The notes under the pieces are model-generated. The model was not told the DNA's origin, searched no databases, and worked only from the letters and a program-made list of their open reading frames with translations. Below, piece after piece: positions 8,150 through 17,204 of a DNA stretch of 64,000 bases (position 1 is the first letter of the stretch; the number at the start of each line of letters is the position of its first letter). The stretch covers positions 3,957,001 through 4,021,000 of the forward strand of contig NZ_CP016268.1 of NCBI RefSeq assembly GCF_001677435.1, written 5' to 3'. The translations under genes were made by a program, and so were the position numbers. The DNA comes from Woeseia oceani. GTDB taxonomy: Bacteria > Pseudomonadota > Gammaproteobacteria > Steroidobacterales > Woeseiaceae.

Positions 8150-9481
8150 TCATGCCCCTGCCGCAACGAATGTCGCCGCGTTGCGACGCTGCAGAATCGC
8201 ATGGGCGCGGCAGTGGAAATTCTTGAATTCGCTGATACTCCAGCCGGAAAAATCCATTGCCGGGGCAAAGCTGCAGGCGTCAGCGTGAGCCAGCAAAGGC
8301 AACAGGTCCGCGAAGTCGCGGCGGTCGCCTGCACCACTTTGGGGCATGACCGAATAAGGCGACATGACCAGCAGATTGCGATGCCGCACGGCCACGGAAG
8401 CCAACGCGGCATGCCAACGGCTCTGCCAGTTGCGGCGCTGTTCAGCCGCTGCCACGCCGCGACTGGGATCCCGCGCTGCCAGCGCCGGCAGTAACCCGCG
8501 GCTACTGGCGAGACAACGTGACCGGTCCCACAGGCATTCATGGATGCCGGCAATCAAGCGATCCAGATAACGCAGGCATTCAATATCAGCCGGATCGGCA
8601 CCGCGCAACAGGACGAGGTCGCCGATGCCCTGCAGTACAAAGCCGATACGCCGGTTGCTTGCGGCATCCCTGCGTTGTTCACGATCACACCAGTGCAAGT
8701 GGTCGAACAGCTGATCGGCCGTGTCCAGCGCCTGCTGCAGCGCAGCCTGCAATTTGCCGTTGTCCACCTGGCCGTGCCGGTTGGCAAACCGGCAAACAAA
8801 CAGCTCAAGACACAGCCAGGCACTGTCGGCCGGTACCCGGATTGCATTCGCTGATGACAAAGCCGGGGTTTGCTCGTCCGACAACAAGGGACAGCGCGTT
8901 CGCGAGTCACCGCCATAGACCGGCCGCAAACCCCACCGCCAGGTGCGTTGCTGATAAAGCGCGGTCCATGCTGGTGATGCGTCGGCCAGCCCGCCACGAT
9001 CAAGGTGCGCGGCTTCGAGAACGACGTAGCGGGGCCCCTGTCCGAGCAGGATCTTGCTCATGAGCAGAAACGCTGGCAGTGGCATTTCTTCGGCCGCAAC
9101 GGCCAGCCCCAGCAAACGACTGTCGATGCACGGCGCGACCACTGCACGCCGCAACTTTCTGAGCAGGCGTTCTATGCGCCGCGAACTGCCGGCACCCGCG
9201 TCATTCAACGTCAGGGTCACCGCTACGCCACTTAATAGTAGTGAACGGACCCGTTCCAGCTGGGGTGCAAGTTGCTCGGGTGCTGCAGTGAACGTTCTGA
9301 CTGGCCAGGAGAAGCCCGCGCCGGTTGCCGAGATTCGCTGACCGGCACGCTGAATCGCCGGCTGAAATCCGAGCGCAAGCAACGTTCGCCACTGCTCATT
9401 CACAATACTCCCACTGTCATCACTGGCGTGACGGGTGTACGGCAAGCGTGAAGTTGTAAACCGTGTGATTTGTGTAGACAT
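8150..9481 (-). CDS. divergent ribonucleotide-reductase-like protein, probably non-catalytic
   Basis: This 443-residue protein has no confident known function. Its C-terminal half resembles the RNR large-subunit barrel: NRRIGFVLQGIGDLVLL matches the NRkIGLGvmGlaDlL block, LASSRGLLPALAA matches the following helix, and WHAALASVAVRHRNLLVMSP matches the W..L...i...GlRNa.l..iAPT block. The NPCGE active-site motif is not present, and the protein is much shorter than class I or II enzymes, so I infer a pseudoenzyme. The ATG at 9481 is preceded by GGAAGGA; an in-frame upstream start lacks one. It is divergent from the small gene at 9624 and ends 35 bp before the permease start. Confidence 0.5.
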   Translation of the reverse strand: MSTQITRFTTSRLPYTRHASDDSGSIVNEQWRTLLALGFQPAIQRAGQRISATGAGFSWPVRTFTAAPEQLAPQLERVRSLLLSGVAVTLTLNDAGAGSSRRIERLLRKLRRAVVAPCIDSRLLGLAVAAEEMPLPAFLLMSKILLGQGPRYVVLEAAHLDRGGLADASPAWTALYQQRTWRWGLRPVYGGDSRTRCPLLSDEQTPALSSANAIRVPADSAWLCLELFVCRFANRHGQVDNGKLQAALQQALDTADQLFDHLHWCDREQRRDAASNRRIGFVLQGIGDLVLLRGADPADIECLRYLDRLIAGIHECLWDRSRCLASSRGLLPALAARDPSRGVAAAEQRRNWQSRWHAALASVAVRHRNLLVMSPYSVMPQSGAGDRRDFADLLPLLAHADACSFAPAMDFSGWSISEFKNFHCRAHAILQRRNAATFVAAGA

Positions 9482-9623
9482 GACGGTCCTTCCCTGACCT
9501 TTGCCTATGCTGCTCCATGGCATGCCAACAGACCTCCTGCCTAACTGGGCAGCTTGGGCAGTTTTTGTTATTGTCGCCGCGGTTCACGTAGGCTGCCCTT
9601 TACACGTTGCAGGAGCGACGGCG

Positions 9624-9962
9624 ATGCGATTCAAGGCTTTGTTGAAAACCTGGAGCAAGCAACACGCTCAGGAACACACTGAAGAGCGATACTCGATTCA
9701 GCTGAACGTGGACGATGCCGCGCGGCTCGCGGCACTTGCTGAACTGTTCCCCGGCAACAGCCCCGAACAGCTCATCAGCGATCTCCTGTCCGCGGCTCTC
9801 GACGAGACCGAAACAGCGATGCCGTACGTTGCCGGAGCAACCGTGATCAGGGAAGACGAATTCGGTGACCCGGTATACGAAGACGTTGGCCTGACGCCGA
9901 GGTTTCTTGAACTCGTCCGCCAACATCGCGCCAAACCGTCCGGTAACAGCGGCAACGCCTGA
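9624..9962 (+). CDS. conserved small protein of gammaproteobacteria, function unknown
   Basis: The 112-residue soluble protein has a charged N-terminus (MRFKALLKTW), a central YSIQLNVDDAARLAAL helix segment with PEQLISDLLSAALDE, and a C-terminal EFGDPVYEDVG..PRFLELVRQH block. I recall very similar proteins in pseudomonads, carried in annotations as pilus tip component, a name I do not consider supported. The middle looks like a ribbon-helix-helix or small helical fold. The ATG has AGGAG eight bases upstream; an upstream ORF extension has none. Its divergent neighbour is the RNR-like gene. Confidence 0.75.
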   Translation: MRFKALLKTWSKQHAQEHTEERYSIQLNVDDAARLAALAELFPGNSPEQLISDLLSAALDETETAMPYVAGATVIREDEFGDPVYEDVGLTPRFLELVRQHRAKPSGNSGNA

Positions 9963-10067
9963 CCAGCGGTCGCGCCGCAACTGCCGCTTGCGAGTTATCT
10001 CTGGATCGGGTCCGCGACTGCGTTAAACTTGCAGTCCCGACATTAACAACGGGCCGCCGACACAGTG

Positions 10068-11363
10068 ATGAGATCTTTTTCCACGCGACTTCTTGTACCG
10101 CTACTCGCCATTTTCATGGTTAGCGGCTGCGGGCCGGAACCCAGCGAAATTGCTGGCGAACCGCCGCTACCGGTGGGCTTCTGGCATGCCGGCATCACCC
10201 TGCCTGGCGGAGAAATCGACGCGGGAATAGAAATCAGCCGCAAAGACGAGCGCTACAGTGCCAGTCTGATCAATGGTCCCGAGCGCGTGGTAATTCGGGA
10301 GGTCAGTTATAAAGATGGCTTACTCCTGCTGCGTTTCCCCGCTTTTAACAGTGAAATCCGCGCACGCATCGTTAACGGCAAACTGGTCGGCGAACTCATT
10401 CTGGTCAAGAGCAAAGGCGCGACCCAGTCGATGCCGTTTGTCGCGACCGCTGGCGCTCAACGCAGCGATCCGGCAAGTGGCAGCAGCGTGCACGACCTTT
10501 CCGGCCGCTGGGCAGTGCAGTTTCATGAAGCGGACGGCAGCAACACAGCCAGTGTCGGTGAGTTTTCGCAACGAGGGTCGCGCCTGTTCGGCACCTTTCT
10601 CAATGCCAGCGGCGATTACCGCTACCTGACCGGCTTTGTGCGTAACAACTCGTTCAATCTGTCAACGTTTGACGGTGCGCACGCCTTCCTGTTTTCAGGA
10701 ACTATCGATGGCAACAAGATCACCAATGCCGATTTCTGGTCGGGCACTTCCTGGCATCAAACCTGGTCAGCCGCACGCAATACCAATGCGAAGCTGCCCG
10801 ACCCGTATCAGCTCACACACCTGAAGCCCGGTTACGAGCGCTTTGAGTTCGCGTTTCCAGACCTTGATGGCAAGACAGTGTCGCTGGATAACGAGCGCTT
10901 TGCGGGCAAGGTCGTGGTTGTGACGTTGGCCGGCAGCTGGTGCCCGAACAGTCATGACGAAGCGCGCTTCATGGCGCCACTGTATGAAAAGTACCGAAGC
11001 AAAGGGCTGGAGGTTGTCGCACTGATGTACGAGCACTTCGACGATCCGACGCTGGCCGGAGAGCAAGTGACGCTGTTCCGTGAGAAATTCAATATCGCCT
11101 ACACGACGCTGATTGCAGGGACATCCAGCAAGTCTGAGGCAGCAGAAACTCTGCCGTCACTGGACGCCGTGCACGCTTTCCCGACAACGATCTTTATTGA
11201 TCGCAGCGGCCGCGTGCGCAAGATTCACACTGGCTTCAGCGGCCCCGGTACTGGCGAACATTACAAAGTATTGACCACAGAAATGACCAGCCTGATCGAA
11301 ACTCTGCTGGCCGAACCCGCCAAACCCAGCAGCACAACCGCCGCCATTAAGCCCGGCGCATAA
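10068..11363 (+). CDS. lipoprotein with C-terminal thioredoxin/TlpA-like domain
   Basis: A signal sequence ending VSGC (lipobox Cys21) predicts an outer- or inner-membrane lipoprotein of about 431 residues. Residues about 30-240 form a beta-rich domain of unknown role containing repeated SGxW/GEF-type strands. From about 260 a redoxin fold begins (FPDLDGKTVSL, VVVTLAGSWCPNS, AFPTTIFIDRSG with the cis-proline). The active site is CPNS at 292-295, so the second cysteine of a CxxC pair is a serine, which argues against classical disulfide reductase chemistry. A GTG immediately upstream of the ATG is an alternative start. It lies 25 bp ahead of yajQ on the same strand. Confidence 0.8.
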   Translation: MRSFSTRLLVPLLAIFMVSGCGPEPSEIAGEPPLPVGFWHAGITLPGGEIDAGIEISRKDERYSASLINGPERVVIREVSYKDGLLLLRFPAFNSEIRARIVNGKLVGELILVKSKGATQSMPFVATAGAQRSDPASGSSVHDLSGRWAVQFHEADGSNTASVGEFSQRGSRLFGTFLNASGDYRYLTGFVRNNSFNLSTFDGAHAFLFSGTIDGNKITNADFWSGTSWHQTWSAARNTNAKLPDPYQLTHLKPGYERFEFAFPDLDGKTVSLDNERFAGKVVVVTLAGSWCPNSHDEARFMAPLYEKYRSKGLEVVALMYEHFDDPTLAGEQVTLFREKFNIAYTTLIAGTSSKSEAAETLPSLDAVHAFPTTIFIDRSGRVRKIHTGFSGPGTGEHYKVLTTEMTSLIETLLAEPAKPSSTTAAIKPGA

Positions 11364-11388
11364 AGCCCCAACCGCCAGGAGCACCCGC

Positions 11389-11871
11389 ATGCCATCGTTT
11401 GATGTAGTCAGCGAGTTCGAGATATTTGAAGTCCGCAACGCTGTGGACCAGGCCAACAGAGAAGTGGAAACCCGTTTCGACTTCAAGGGCAGTGACGCCA
11501 AGTTCGTGTTTGAAGACGACGTCATTCAGATGACGACCAAATCGGATTTTCAACTCAACCAGATGCTGGATGTGTTGCGCCAGAAGATGGCCAAACGCGG
11601 CATAGATGTAGGCTGCATGGATCCACAGAGCGTCGAAAAGTCGCTGCATGAAGCCCGCCAGAAAATCGTTATGAAAAAGGGCATCGATACTTTACTGGCC
11701 AAGCGTCTCGTGAAAACCATCAAGGCCAGCAAACTCAAGGTTCAGACTGCCATTCAAGGTGACAAGTTGCGCATCACCGGCAAAAAACGCGATGACCTGC
11801 AAGCCGTGATCAGTTTGCTCAAGGACACGGACACCGAGATTCCTCTGCAATATGAAAACTTTCGCGATTGA
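11389..11871 (+). CDS. yajQ: YajQ-family nucleotide-binding protein
   Basis: The 160-residue protein begins MPSFDVVSEFEIFEVRNAVD and contains ETRFDFKGS, KKGIDTLLAKRLVKTIKAS and ending QYENFRD, all characteristic of the YajQ/UPF0234 family of two ferredoxin-like folds. Some members bind cyclic di-GMP and act as co-regulators; others bind nucleotides or tRNA, so the ligand here is unknown. CAGGAG lies eight bases before the ATG. Size matches the family exactly. Confidence 0.93.
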   Translation: MPSFDVVSEFEIFEVRNAVDQANREVETRFDFKGSDAKFVFEDDVIQMTTKSDFQLNQMLDVLRQKMAKRGIDVGCMDPQSVEKSLHEARQKIVMKKGIDTLLAKRLVKTIKASKLKVQTAIQGDKLRITGKKRDDLQAVISLLKDTDTEIPLQYENFRD

Positions 11872-11905
11872 CCCGCGTTGACCACTACCAACAGGTATCA
11901 ATCCA

Positions 11906-14623
11906 GTGCGCAGGCAAGACATAACTTTTGAAGACAAGGATCAGGCGCTACGCGACGACGTACGTACGCTCGGTACCCTGGTTGGCGAACTACTGACGGA
12001 ACAGGGCGGCGAGGAGCTGTTCGAAATTGTCGAAGCGGCACGCTTGCGTTCGATCCGGCGCCGGGAAGGCAACGAGAAGGAAGACGAACGGCTCGTTGAC
12101 CTCGTCAGCAACCTCGACAATTCGCTGGCGCTGGAAGTCATCCGCGCGTTTTCCACCTATTTCCAGATGGTCAATACCGCGGAAAAGGTTCACCGCATTC
12201 GGCGGCGGCGCGAGTACCTGCAGGAAGTGGGGCAGTACCAGCCTGGCGGGCTGGAAGAGACCATGGTCAAGCTCAAGGCCGCGGGCCTCGACGTCGACCA
12301 GCTCCAGGCGTTGCTACAGCAATTGCACATCGAACCGGTATTCACCGCACACCCCACAGAGCCGACGCGACGCACAATCCTGCGCAAGGAGCAACGCATC
12401 GTCCGGCGGCTGATCGACATGCTGAACCCAACCATGACCGCCCAGGAAACCTATGCGGCCATCGAAAACATCAAGCTCGAAGTGGCGACCGGCTGGCAAA
12501 CGGCGGAACATCCCTCCGAGCAAATGACGGTTGCGGACGAGCTGGAGCATGTTCTGTTTTTCGTAACCGATGTGTTGTACCGGGCCATCCCGCCGTTCTA
12601 CGAAGACATCGAAGCAGCCGCCAAACGCGTGTACGGCAAAGACGGCGAAGGTATCAAGGTACCCAATATCGTGCATTTCGCGTCCTGGGTTGGCGGCGAT
12701 ATGGATGGCAACCCGAACGTCAATGCCAAGACGATACGCTCCACAATGGCACGGCAACGCTCGCTTATTCTCGATCTCTACTACCGTGAATGCGCATCGT
12801 TGTCGGCCAAGCTCAGTCAATCCAGTCTGCGGGTGGCGGTCAATGAAGACGTACTGCAACGCATTGAGCAGTACCGGGTCGAGTTTCCGAATGCCTATCA
12901 CGCCGTACCCGTAAGACATCGCGACATGCCTTACCGGGTTTTGTTGCGACTTGTGCAGCAACGCCTGCAGGCCACCTACGATGATGCGGCTTTTCCGTAT
13001 GAGTCGGCGAAACAGTTTCGCGCCGATATCGACATGCTGGCACGCAGCCTCGTCGACAATAACGGCCAGCACGCCGGTCTGTTTGCCGTGCGGCGACTGC
13101 TGAGGCGCATTGATACCTTCGGTTTCCACCTGGTTACGCTGGATGTACGGCAGGATGCTCTGCTGCACCGGCAGGTGATCGGTGAATGTCTGGGTATCGA
13201 AGACTGGCTGACCTGGAGCCCTGCGGACCGGGCAGCCAGGATTGTCGAAGCCATCGAGATGAAGGACCCTCCGCCCGTGCAACAAAGCATTGCCGCACGC
13301 AAGACGCTGGCGGTATTCCAGGCTATCAGTTTCTGCCGGCGGAAATACGGCAAGGAAGCAATCGGACCGTTCATCGTCAGTATGACGCAGGGCGCCGACG
13401 ACATCCTGTCAGTCCTGCTCCTCGCTAACTGGAGCGAACTGCACAACCGCCGTGGTGAAGTGCCTTTGGACGTGGCACCGTTGCTGGAGACCGTCGCCGA
13501 TCTCGACAACGGTCCGCAAATTCTGAACGACTTGCTGCGCAACGATTTGTACCGGGGTCATTTGCGCCAGCGCAATGACACCCAGACCGTGATGATCGGT
13601 TACTCCGACAGCAACAAGGATTCGGGCCTCACTGCAGCCCGCTGGGCTTTGCAGAATGCGCAACTGGCGCTCGTCGAATCCGTGAAAGAAGAAGACATCA
13701 CGCTGCACCTGTTTCACGGTCGTGGTGGCACGATCAGCCGTGGCGGCGGCAAGACGCACGCGGCCGTACTGGGTTCGCCTCCCGGCACCGTCAATGGTCA
13801 TCTGCGGGTAACGGAGCAGGGCGAGATCATCAACGAAAAGTACGGTCTGCGCGGTATCGCGCTGCGTACCTTGGAGCAAGCCGCAGGGTCTGTCGCACTC
13901 GCCACCGCCATGCCCTTGCATCGCGGCAGTGATTTACCCGAGTGGCACACGATGATGCAGGTCATCGCCGATGTCAGCCGGCAGAAATACCGCGGGCTCG
14001 TATACGACACCGAACGCTTCTACGATTACTTTCGCAAAGCAACGCCAATCGACCTGATCGAGCGCATGCGTATCGGCTCACGACCGTCATCGCGCCGTTC
14101 CGGCGGTGGGGTCAATGACCTGCGGGCGATTCCCTGGGTATTTTCCTGGACCCAGAGCCGCCACATCCTGCCGGGCTGGTTTGGCTTTGGCAGCGGTCTT
14201 GCCGCTGCCGCAGAGAAATTCGACGTTGAAGCTTTTCGTACCATGTTCCGCGAGTGGTACTTCATGCGCGCCCTCACCGCGGATGTTGAAATGGTGCTGG
14301 CCAAAGCCGACCTCGGAATTGCCGAAGTGTATTCGGCACTCGCGGGCGACCTGCACGGAGAATTTTTCCCGATCATCAAGGCCGAGTTTGAACTGACCCG
14401 CGAGCTGATCCTGAAATACTCGGATCACCACGAGCTACTCGAAGGTGACGTCACACTGCAACGGACGATCATGTTACGGAATCCGTATGTGGACCCGATG
14501 AGCATGATGCAGGTGGACCTGCTGAAGCGCTGGCGCGCGACGGGCTGCGAAGACCAGGAATTGTTCGAGGCCCTGCTTGCAACCGTGAACGGCATTGCGC
14601 AAGGTTTGCAGAATACGGGCTAG
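11906..14623 (+). CDS. ppc: phosphoenolpyruvate carboxylase
   Basis: This 905-residue cytoplasmic enzyme carboxylates PEP to oxaloacetate to refill the TCA cycle. The catalytic histidine is in VFTAHPTEPTRRT (His149), the lysine in GYSDSNKDSG (Lys571) and the arginines in LFHGRGGTISRGGG. The C-terminus contains MLRNPYVDPMSMMQ and ends NTG, matching the conserved tail that lines the allosteric/active site. The predicted start is a GTG with a weak AGG upstream. It converges on the nitroreductase gene with a 14-bp gap and no visible terminator. Confidence 0.96.
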   Translation: MRRQDITFEDKDQALRDDVRTLGTLVGELLTEQGGEELFEIVEAARLRSIRRREGNEKEDERLVDLVSNLDNSLALEVIRAFSTYFQMVNTAEKVHRIRRRREYLQEVGQYQPGGLEETMVKLKAAGLDVDQLQALLQQLHIEPVFTAHPTEPTRRTILRKEQRIVRRLIDMLNPTMTAQETYAAIENIKLEVATGWQTAEHPSEQMTVADELEHVLFFVTDVLYRAIPPFYEDIEAAAKRVYGKDGEGIKVPNIVHFASWVGGDMDGNPNVNAKTIRSTMARQRSLILDLYYRECASLSAKLSQSSLRVAVNEDVLQRIEQYRVEFPNAYHAVPVRHRDMPYRVLLRLVQQRLQATYDDAAFPYESAKQFRADIDMLARSLVDNNGQHAGLFAVRRLLRRIDTFGFHLVTLDVRQDALLHRQVIGECLGIEDWLTWSPADRAARIVEAIEMKDPPPVQQSIAARKTLAVFQAISFCRRKYGKEAIGPFIVSMTQGADDILSVLLLANWSELHNRRGEVPLDVAPLLETVADLDNGPQILNDLLRNDLYRGHLRQRNDTQTVMIGYSDSNKDSGLTAARWALQNAQLALVESVKEEDITLHLFHGRGGTISRGGGKTHAAVLGSPPGTVNGHLRVTEQGEIINEKYGLRGIALRTLEQAAGSVALATAMPLHRGSDLPEWHTMMQVIADVSRQKYRGLVYDTERFYDYFRKATPIDLIERMRIGSRPSSRRSGGGVNDLRAIPWVFSWTQSRHILPGWFGFGSGLAAAAEKFDVEAFRTMFREWYFMRALTADVEMVLAKADLGIAEVYSALAGDLHGEFFPIIKAEFELTRELILKYSDHHELLEGDVTLQRTIMLRNPYVDPMSMMQVDLLKRWRATGCEDQELFEALLATVNGIAQGLQNTG

Positions 14624-14637
14624 GCGGTTGCGACGGA

Positions 14638-15312
14638 TCAGTCCTCTATAAACGATACGTAATCGTTCAGCGGCTTGCGACTGATATCCGGCACGCGGGC
14701 ATCGTCAGCCGGGTAACCGGTGACCAGCAACAAGAACGGTCGCTCGCTTTTGGGCCTATCGAGAATTTCATTCAGAAAACTCATCGGACTCGGCGTGTGT
14801 GTCAGGCAGGCGAGGCCGGCGCGGTGCAACGCGGTGATCAGCAGCCCTGTCGCCAGCCCGGTAGATTCGGCGGGGTAGTAGTGCTTGACCTTGCTGCCAT
14901 CGGCCCGAATATCGTACTTCCTGAGGAACACGGCGATCAGCCACGGCGCTGTTTCCAGAAACGGCTTGTTCGTGTCAGTACCGAGAGGCTTCAGTGCTTC
15001 CAGCCACTCAGCTGATGCCCGGTGTTCATAAAACTCCTTTTCTTCTGCTTCGGCCGCAACCCGAATACGCCGTTTGCAGTCCGGCTGACTGACAGCGACG
15101 AAATGCCATGGCTGGAGATTCGCGCCACTCGGCGCCGTACCGGCGGCCCGCAAAGCGGTTTCAATCAGTTCACGCGGCACGGCCCGCGCGGAGAAATCCC
15201 GGACAGTACGTCGCCGGCGCACATCTTCATAAAACTCGGTGGCTCGTTGCTGCATTTCCAGAGGGCTGAACTCCCGCCAGTCTGCCAACGGCACAGACGC
15301 CTGTTCTTTCAT
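14638..15312 (-). CDS. nitroreductase-family flavoprotein, iodotyrosine-deiodinase subgroup
   Basis: The 224-residue protein has the FMN-binding [10 protein letters not shown] block and [12 protein letters not shown]. Compared with general nitroreductases it matches iodotyrosine deiodinases in the substrate lid: Glu91, Tyr95 and Lys116 keep the E-x3-Y...K arrangement with 21 residues between Tyr and Lys, followed by [10 protein letters not shown]. In animal enzymes these three residues chelate the halotyrosine zwitterion. I infer a reductive dehalogenase or aromatic amino acid reductase; the substrate is not shown. The ATG directly follows the ycgN stop (TAGATG), so the two form an operon. 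Confidence 0.8.
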   Translation of the reverse strand: MKEQASVPLADWREFSPLEMQQRATEFYEDVRRRRTVRDFSARAVPRELIETALRAAGTAPSGANLQPWHFVAVSQPDCKRRIRVAAEAEEKEFYEHRASAEWLEALKPLGTDTNKPFLETAPWLIAVFLRKYDIRADGSKVKHYYPAESTGLATGLLITALHRAGLACLTHTPSPMSFLNEILDRPKSERPFLLLVTGYPADDARVPDISRKPLNDYVSFIED

Positions 15313-15759
15313 CTATTCCTGCTCTCCGTTTTCACCCAGTTTGCGCAACACCGTCCACTCGCTGGTATCGCGTTCAGATACGGCTTTGCCGCGCACCGAT
15401 ATGCCGGCCCTGTGTACCGACTCCGGGTCGCCGCTCAGCAACGGATGCCACTCCGGCAAGTCCTTGCCTTCGGCCAAGCGCCGGTAGGCGCAACTGCCGG
15501 GCAGCCACTGAAATTCTTCCGGTTTATCCGCACTGAGCGCAAGGCAACTCGATACCCGCCGGGCACGGTTTGCGTAGTCAGTGCAGCGGCAGGCGCCGAT
15601 ATCCAGCAGCCGGCAGGCCAGGTCAGTGTAGTAAATCTGGCCGGTATCCTCGTCCTCCAGCTTCTGCAAACAACACAGCGCACAACCGTCGCATAACGAC
15701 TCCCATTCGTCTGCCGACATCTGCGCGAGCGACTTGAGTTTCCAGAAGGGTTCGCCCAT
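15313..15759 (-). CDS. ycgN: YcgN/UPF0260 cysteine-cluster protein
   Basis: The 148-residue protein carries the family pattern of cysteines [14 protein letters not shown], then [12 protein letters not shown] and SSCLALS, and the [23 protein letters not shown] block. The CxxCxxxCC-type cluster suggests a bound metal, possibly iron-sulfur, but the biochemical role is unknown. The start at MGEPFW agrees with family length; a longer in-frame reading has no family resemblance. It begins 49 bp from the divergent dehydrogenase gene. Confidence 0.88.
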   Translation of the reverse strand: MGEPFWKLKSLAQMSADEWESLCDGCALCCLQKLEDEDTGQIYYTDLACRLLDIGACRCTDYANRARRVSSCLALSADKPEEFQWLPGSCAYRRLAEGKDLPEWHPLLSGDPESVHRAGISVRGKAVSERDTSEWTVLRKLGENGEQE

Positions 15760-15808
15760 TGTTTGTCGCTCACTGCCACATGCCAAGGTTAAGGATACCT
15801 CAGTACGG

Positions 15809-16765
15809 ATGAACGCGACGTTCCTCGATTTTGCCACCCTCGGCGCAGACGAACTTGACTCTACGCCGTTGCTGAACGTGCTGCCCAACTTGCGCATATA
15901 CGATACAACCACGCCATCACAGGTGGTCGAGCGTATTCGCGATGCCGAAATAGTATTGCTGAACAAGGTGAAGCTTGACCGCGCGATACTGCGACAAGCC
16001 AGCAAGCTGCGTTGCATCGGCCTGACCGCCACGGGCGTGGACAATATCGACCTCGACGCCGCTCGCGAACAGGGCATCGCCGTGTGCAATGTAACCGCCT
16101 ACTGCACGCAGTCAGTTGTCGAACACGTTTTCGGCGCGCTGCTGACACTGACCCACAACCTGCATCAGTACAACGCGGCGATACGCACGGGCGCCTGGCA
16201 AGAGTCTGCACAGTTCTGCATGCTCGATTACCCGTTGCGAGAACTGTCCGCAATGACGATGGGCATAGTTGGCAGCGGTAACCTCGGCAGCGCCGTCGCC
16301 CGGGCGGCAGAGTTCTTTGGCATGCAAGTCTTGTTCGCACGGCGGGCGGGCGCAGCGGGTGCTGACGACGGTCGCATTCCGTTCGACGAACTCCTGCAAT
16401 CGGCGGATGTCATCTCGTTGCATTGCCCGCTGAATGATCAAACGGCGGGCCTGATCGGCAACCGCGAACTGGCGCTCATGAAGAACAACGCCATTCTGAT
16501 CAACACCGCTCGCGGCGGACTGGTGGATTCGTCGGCACTGGTGAGTGCAATTGATGCCGGACAAATTGCCGGGGCCGCTGTTGACGTACTGAATGAGGAG
16601 CCGCCGAGCAACGGCGACCCGTTGCTGGAGTCCGACAATCCACGACTGTTCGTGACCCCGCACATCGCGTGGGCAACGCGCGAAGCACGCCAGCACTCAG
16701 TCGAGCAGCTGGCGGGCAATATTGAGGCATTTTTGCGCGGCGAGCGCCGGAACAGAATCGACTAA
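15809..16765 (+). CDS. D-2-hydroxyacid dehydrogenase, glycerate dehydrogenase type
   Basis: The 318-residue NAD(P)-dependent enzyme shows the Rossmann motif GIVGSGNLG, the substrate/catalytic arginine in NTARGGLVD, the glutamate in LNEEPP and the catalytic histidine in [12 protein letters not shown]. The last block is characteristic of hydroxypyruvate reductase/glycerate dehydrogenase, so interconversion of hydroxypyruvate and D-glycerate is the best guess. The ATG at 15809 is preceded by AAGGA at a rather long 13 bases. It converges on the Nudix gene. Confidence 0.85.
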   Translation: MNATFLDFATLGADELDSTPLLNVLPNLRIYDTTTPSQVVERIRDAEIVLLNKVKLDRAILRQASKLRCIGLTATGVDNIDLDAAREQGIAVCNVTAYCTQSVVEHVFGALLTLTHNLHQYNAAIRTGAWQESAQFCMLDYPLRELSAMTMGIVGSGNLGSAVARAAEFFGMQVLFARRAGAAGADDGRIPFDELLQSADVISLHCPLNDQTAGLIGNRELALMKNNAILINTARGGLVDSSALVSAIDAGQIAGAAVDVLNEEPPSNGDPLLESDNPRLFVTPHIAWATREARQHSVEQLAGNIEAFLRGERRNRID

Positions 16766-16770
16766 GGCGC

Positions 16771-17190
16771 CTATGTACCGATAATTTGCCGCGCCCAAAC
16801 CACCACGCTGCGCACGCGTGGCGAGGAAATGTCATAGGCCTCGTCAAAGGTCATCCAGCGGTATTCGTGGTGCTCGGGCCGGCCGGTCAGCGGGGAGATG
16901 CCCATTTCCACTTTGTCTTCCCGGGTGCTTGCAAGGTAATAGCGTGCCGTCTTGCCGCGGTTGTACGGCCCGGTGTCTATCGCCGTATCGCCCCATTGCA
17001 GCGCGAGTTCGCGGATGCCGGTTTCCTCGGCGACCTCGCGCCTGGCAGCCTGCAGCGGCGTCTCGCCGGGTTCGCACATGCCTTTCGGAAAGTCCCAGAT
17101 GCGCCACGCGCGCAGCATCAGTGTGTACCAGCCGTCGTCTGTCGGCCGACCGAGCACAATGCCGCAAGAGAGGCGTTCGCCACTATCCAC
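16771..17190 (-). CDS. Nudix hydrolase
   Basis: The 139-residue protein contains a complete Nudix box, G-x5-E-x7-REVAEETGI, at about residues 37-59, embedded in WDFPKGMCEPGE. The WDFPKG context and small size resemble diadenosine polyphosphate hydrolases or RppH-like enzymes that cleave nucleoside diphosphate linkages; substrate is undefined. The start is a GTG. It begins 14 bp after the stop of the upstream permease gene on the same strand, so it may be co-transcribed. Confidence 0.85.
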   Translation of the reverse strand: MDSGERLSCGIVLGRPTDDGWYTLMLRAWRIWDFPKGMCEPGETPLQAARREVAEETGIRELALQWGDTAIDTGPYNRGKTARYYLASTREDKVEMGISPLTGRPEHHEYRWMTFDEAYDISSPRVRSVVVWARQIIGT

Positions 17191-17204
17191 GGTGGTTGCT
17201 CACA

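Noticed and set aside
15734-15808. N-terminal extension of the dehydrogenase
   Set aside because: The extra 25 residues overlap the divergent ycgN start and are not typical of the family; the ATG at 15809 is preferred.
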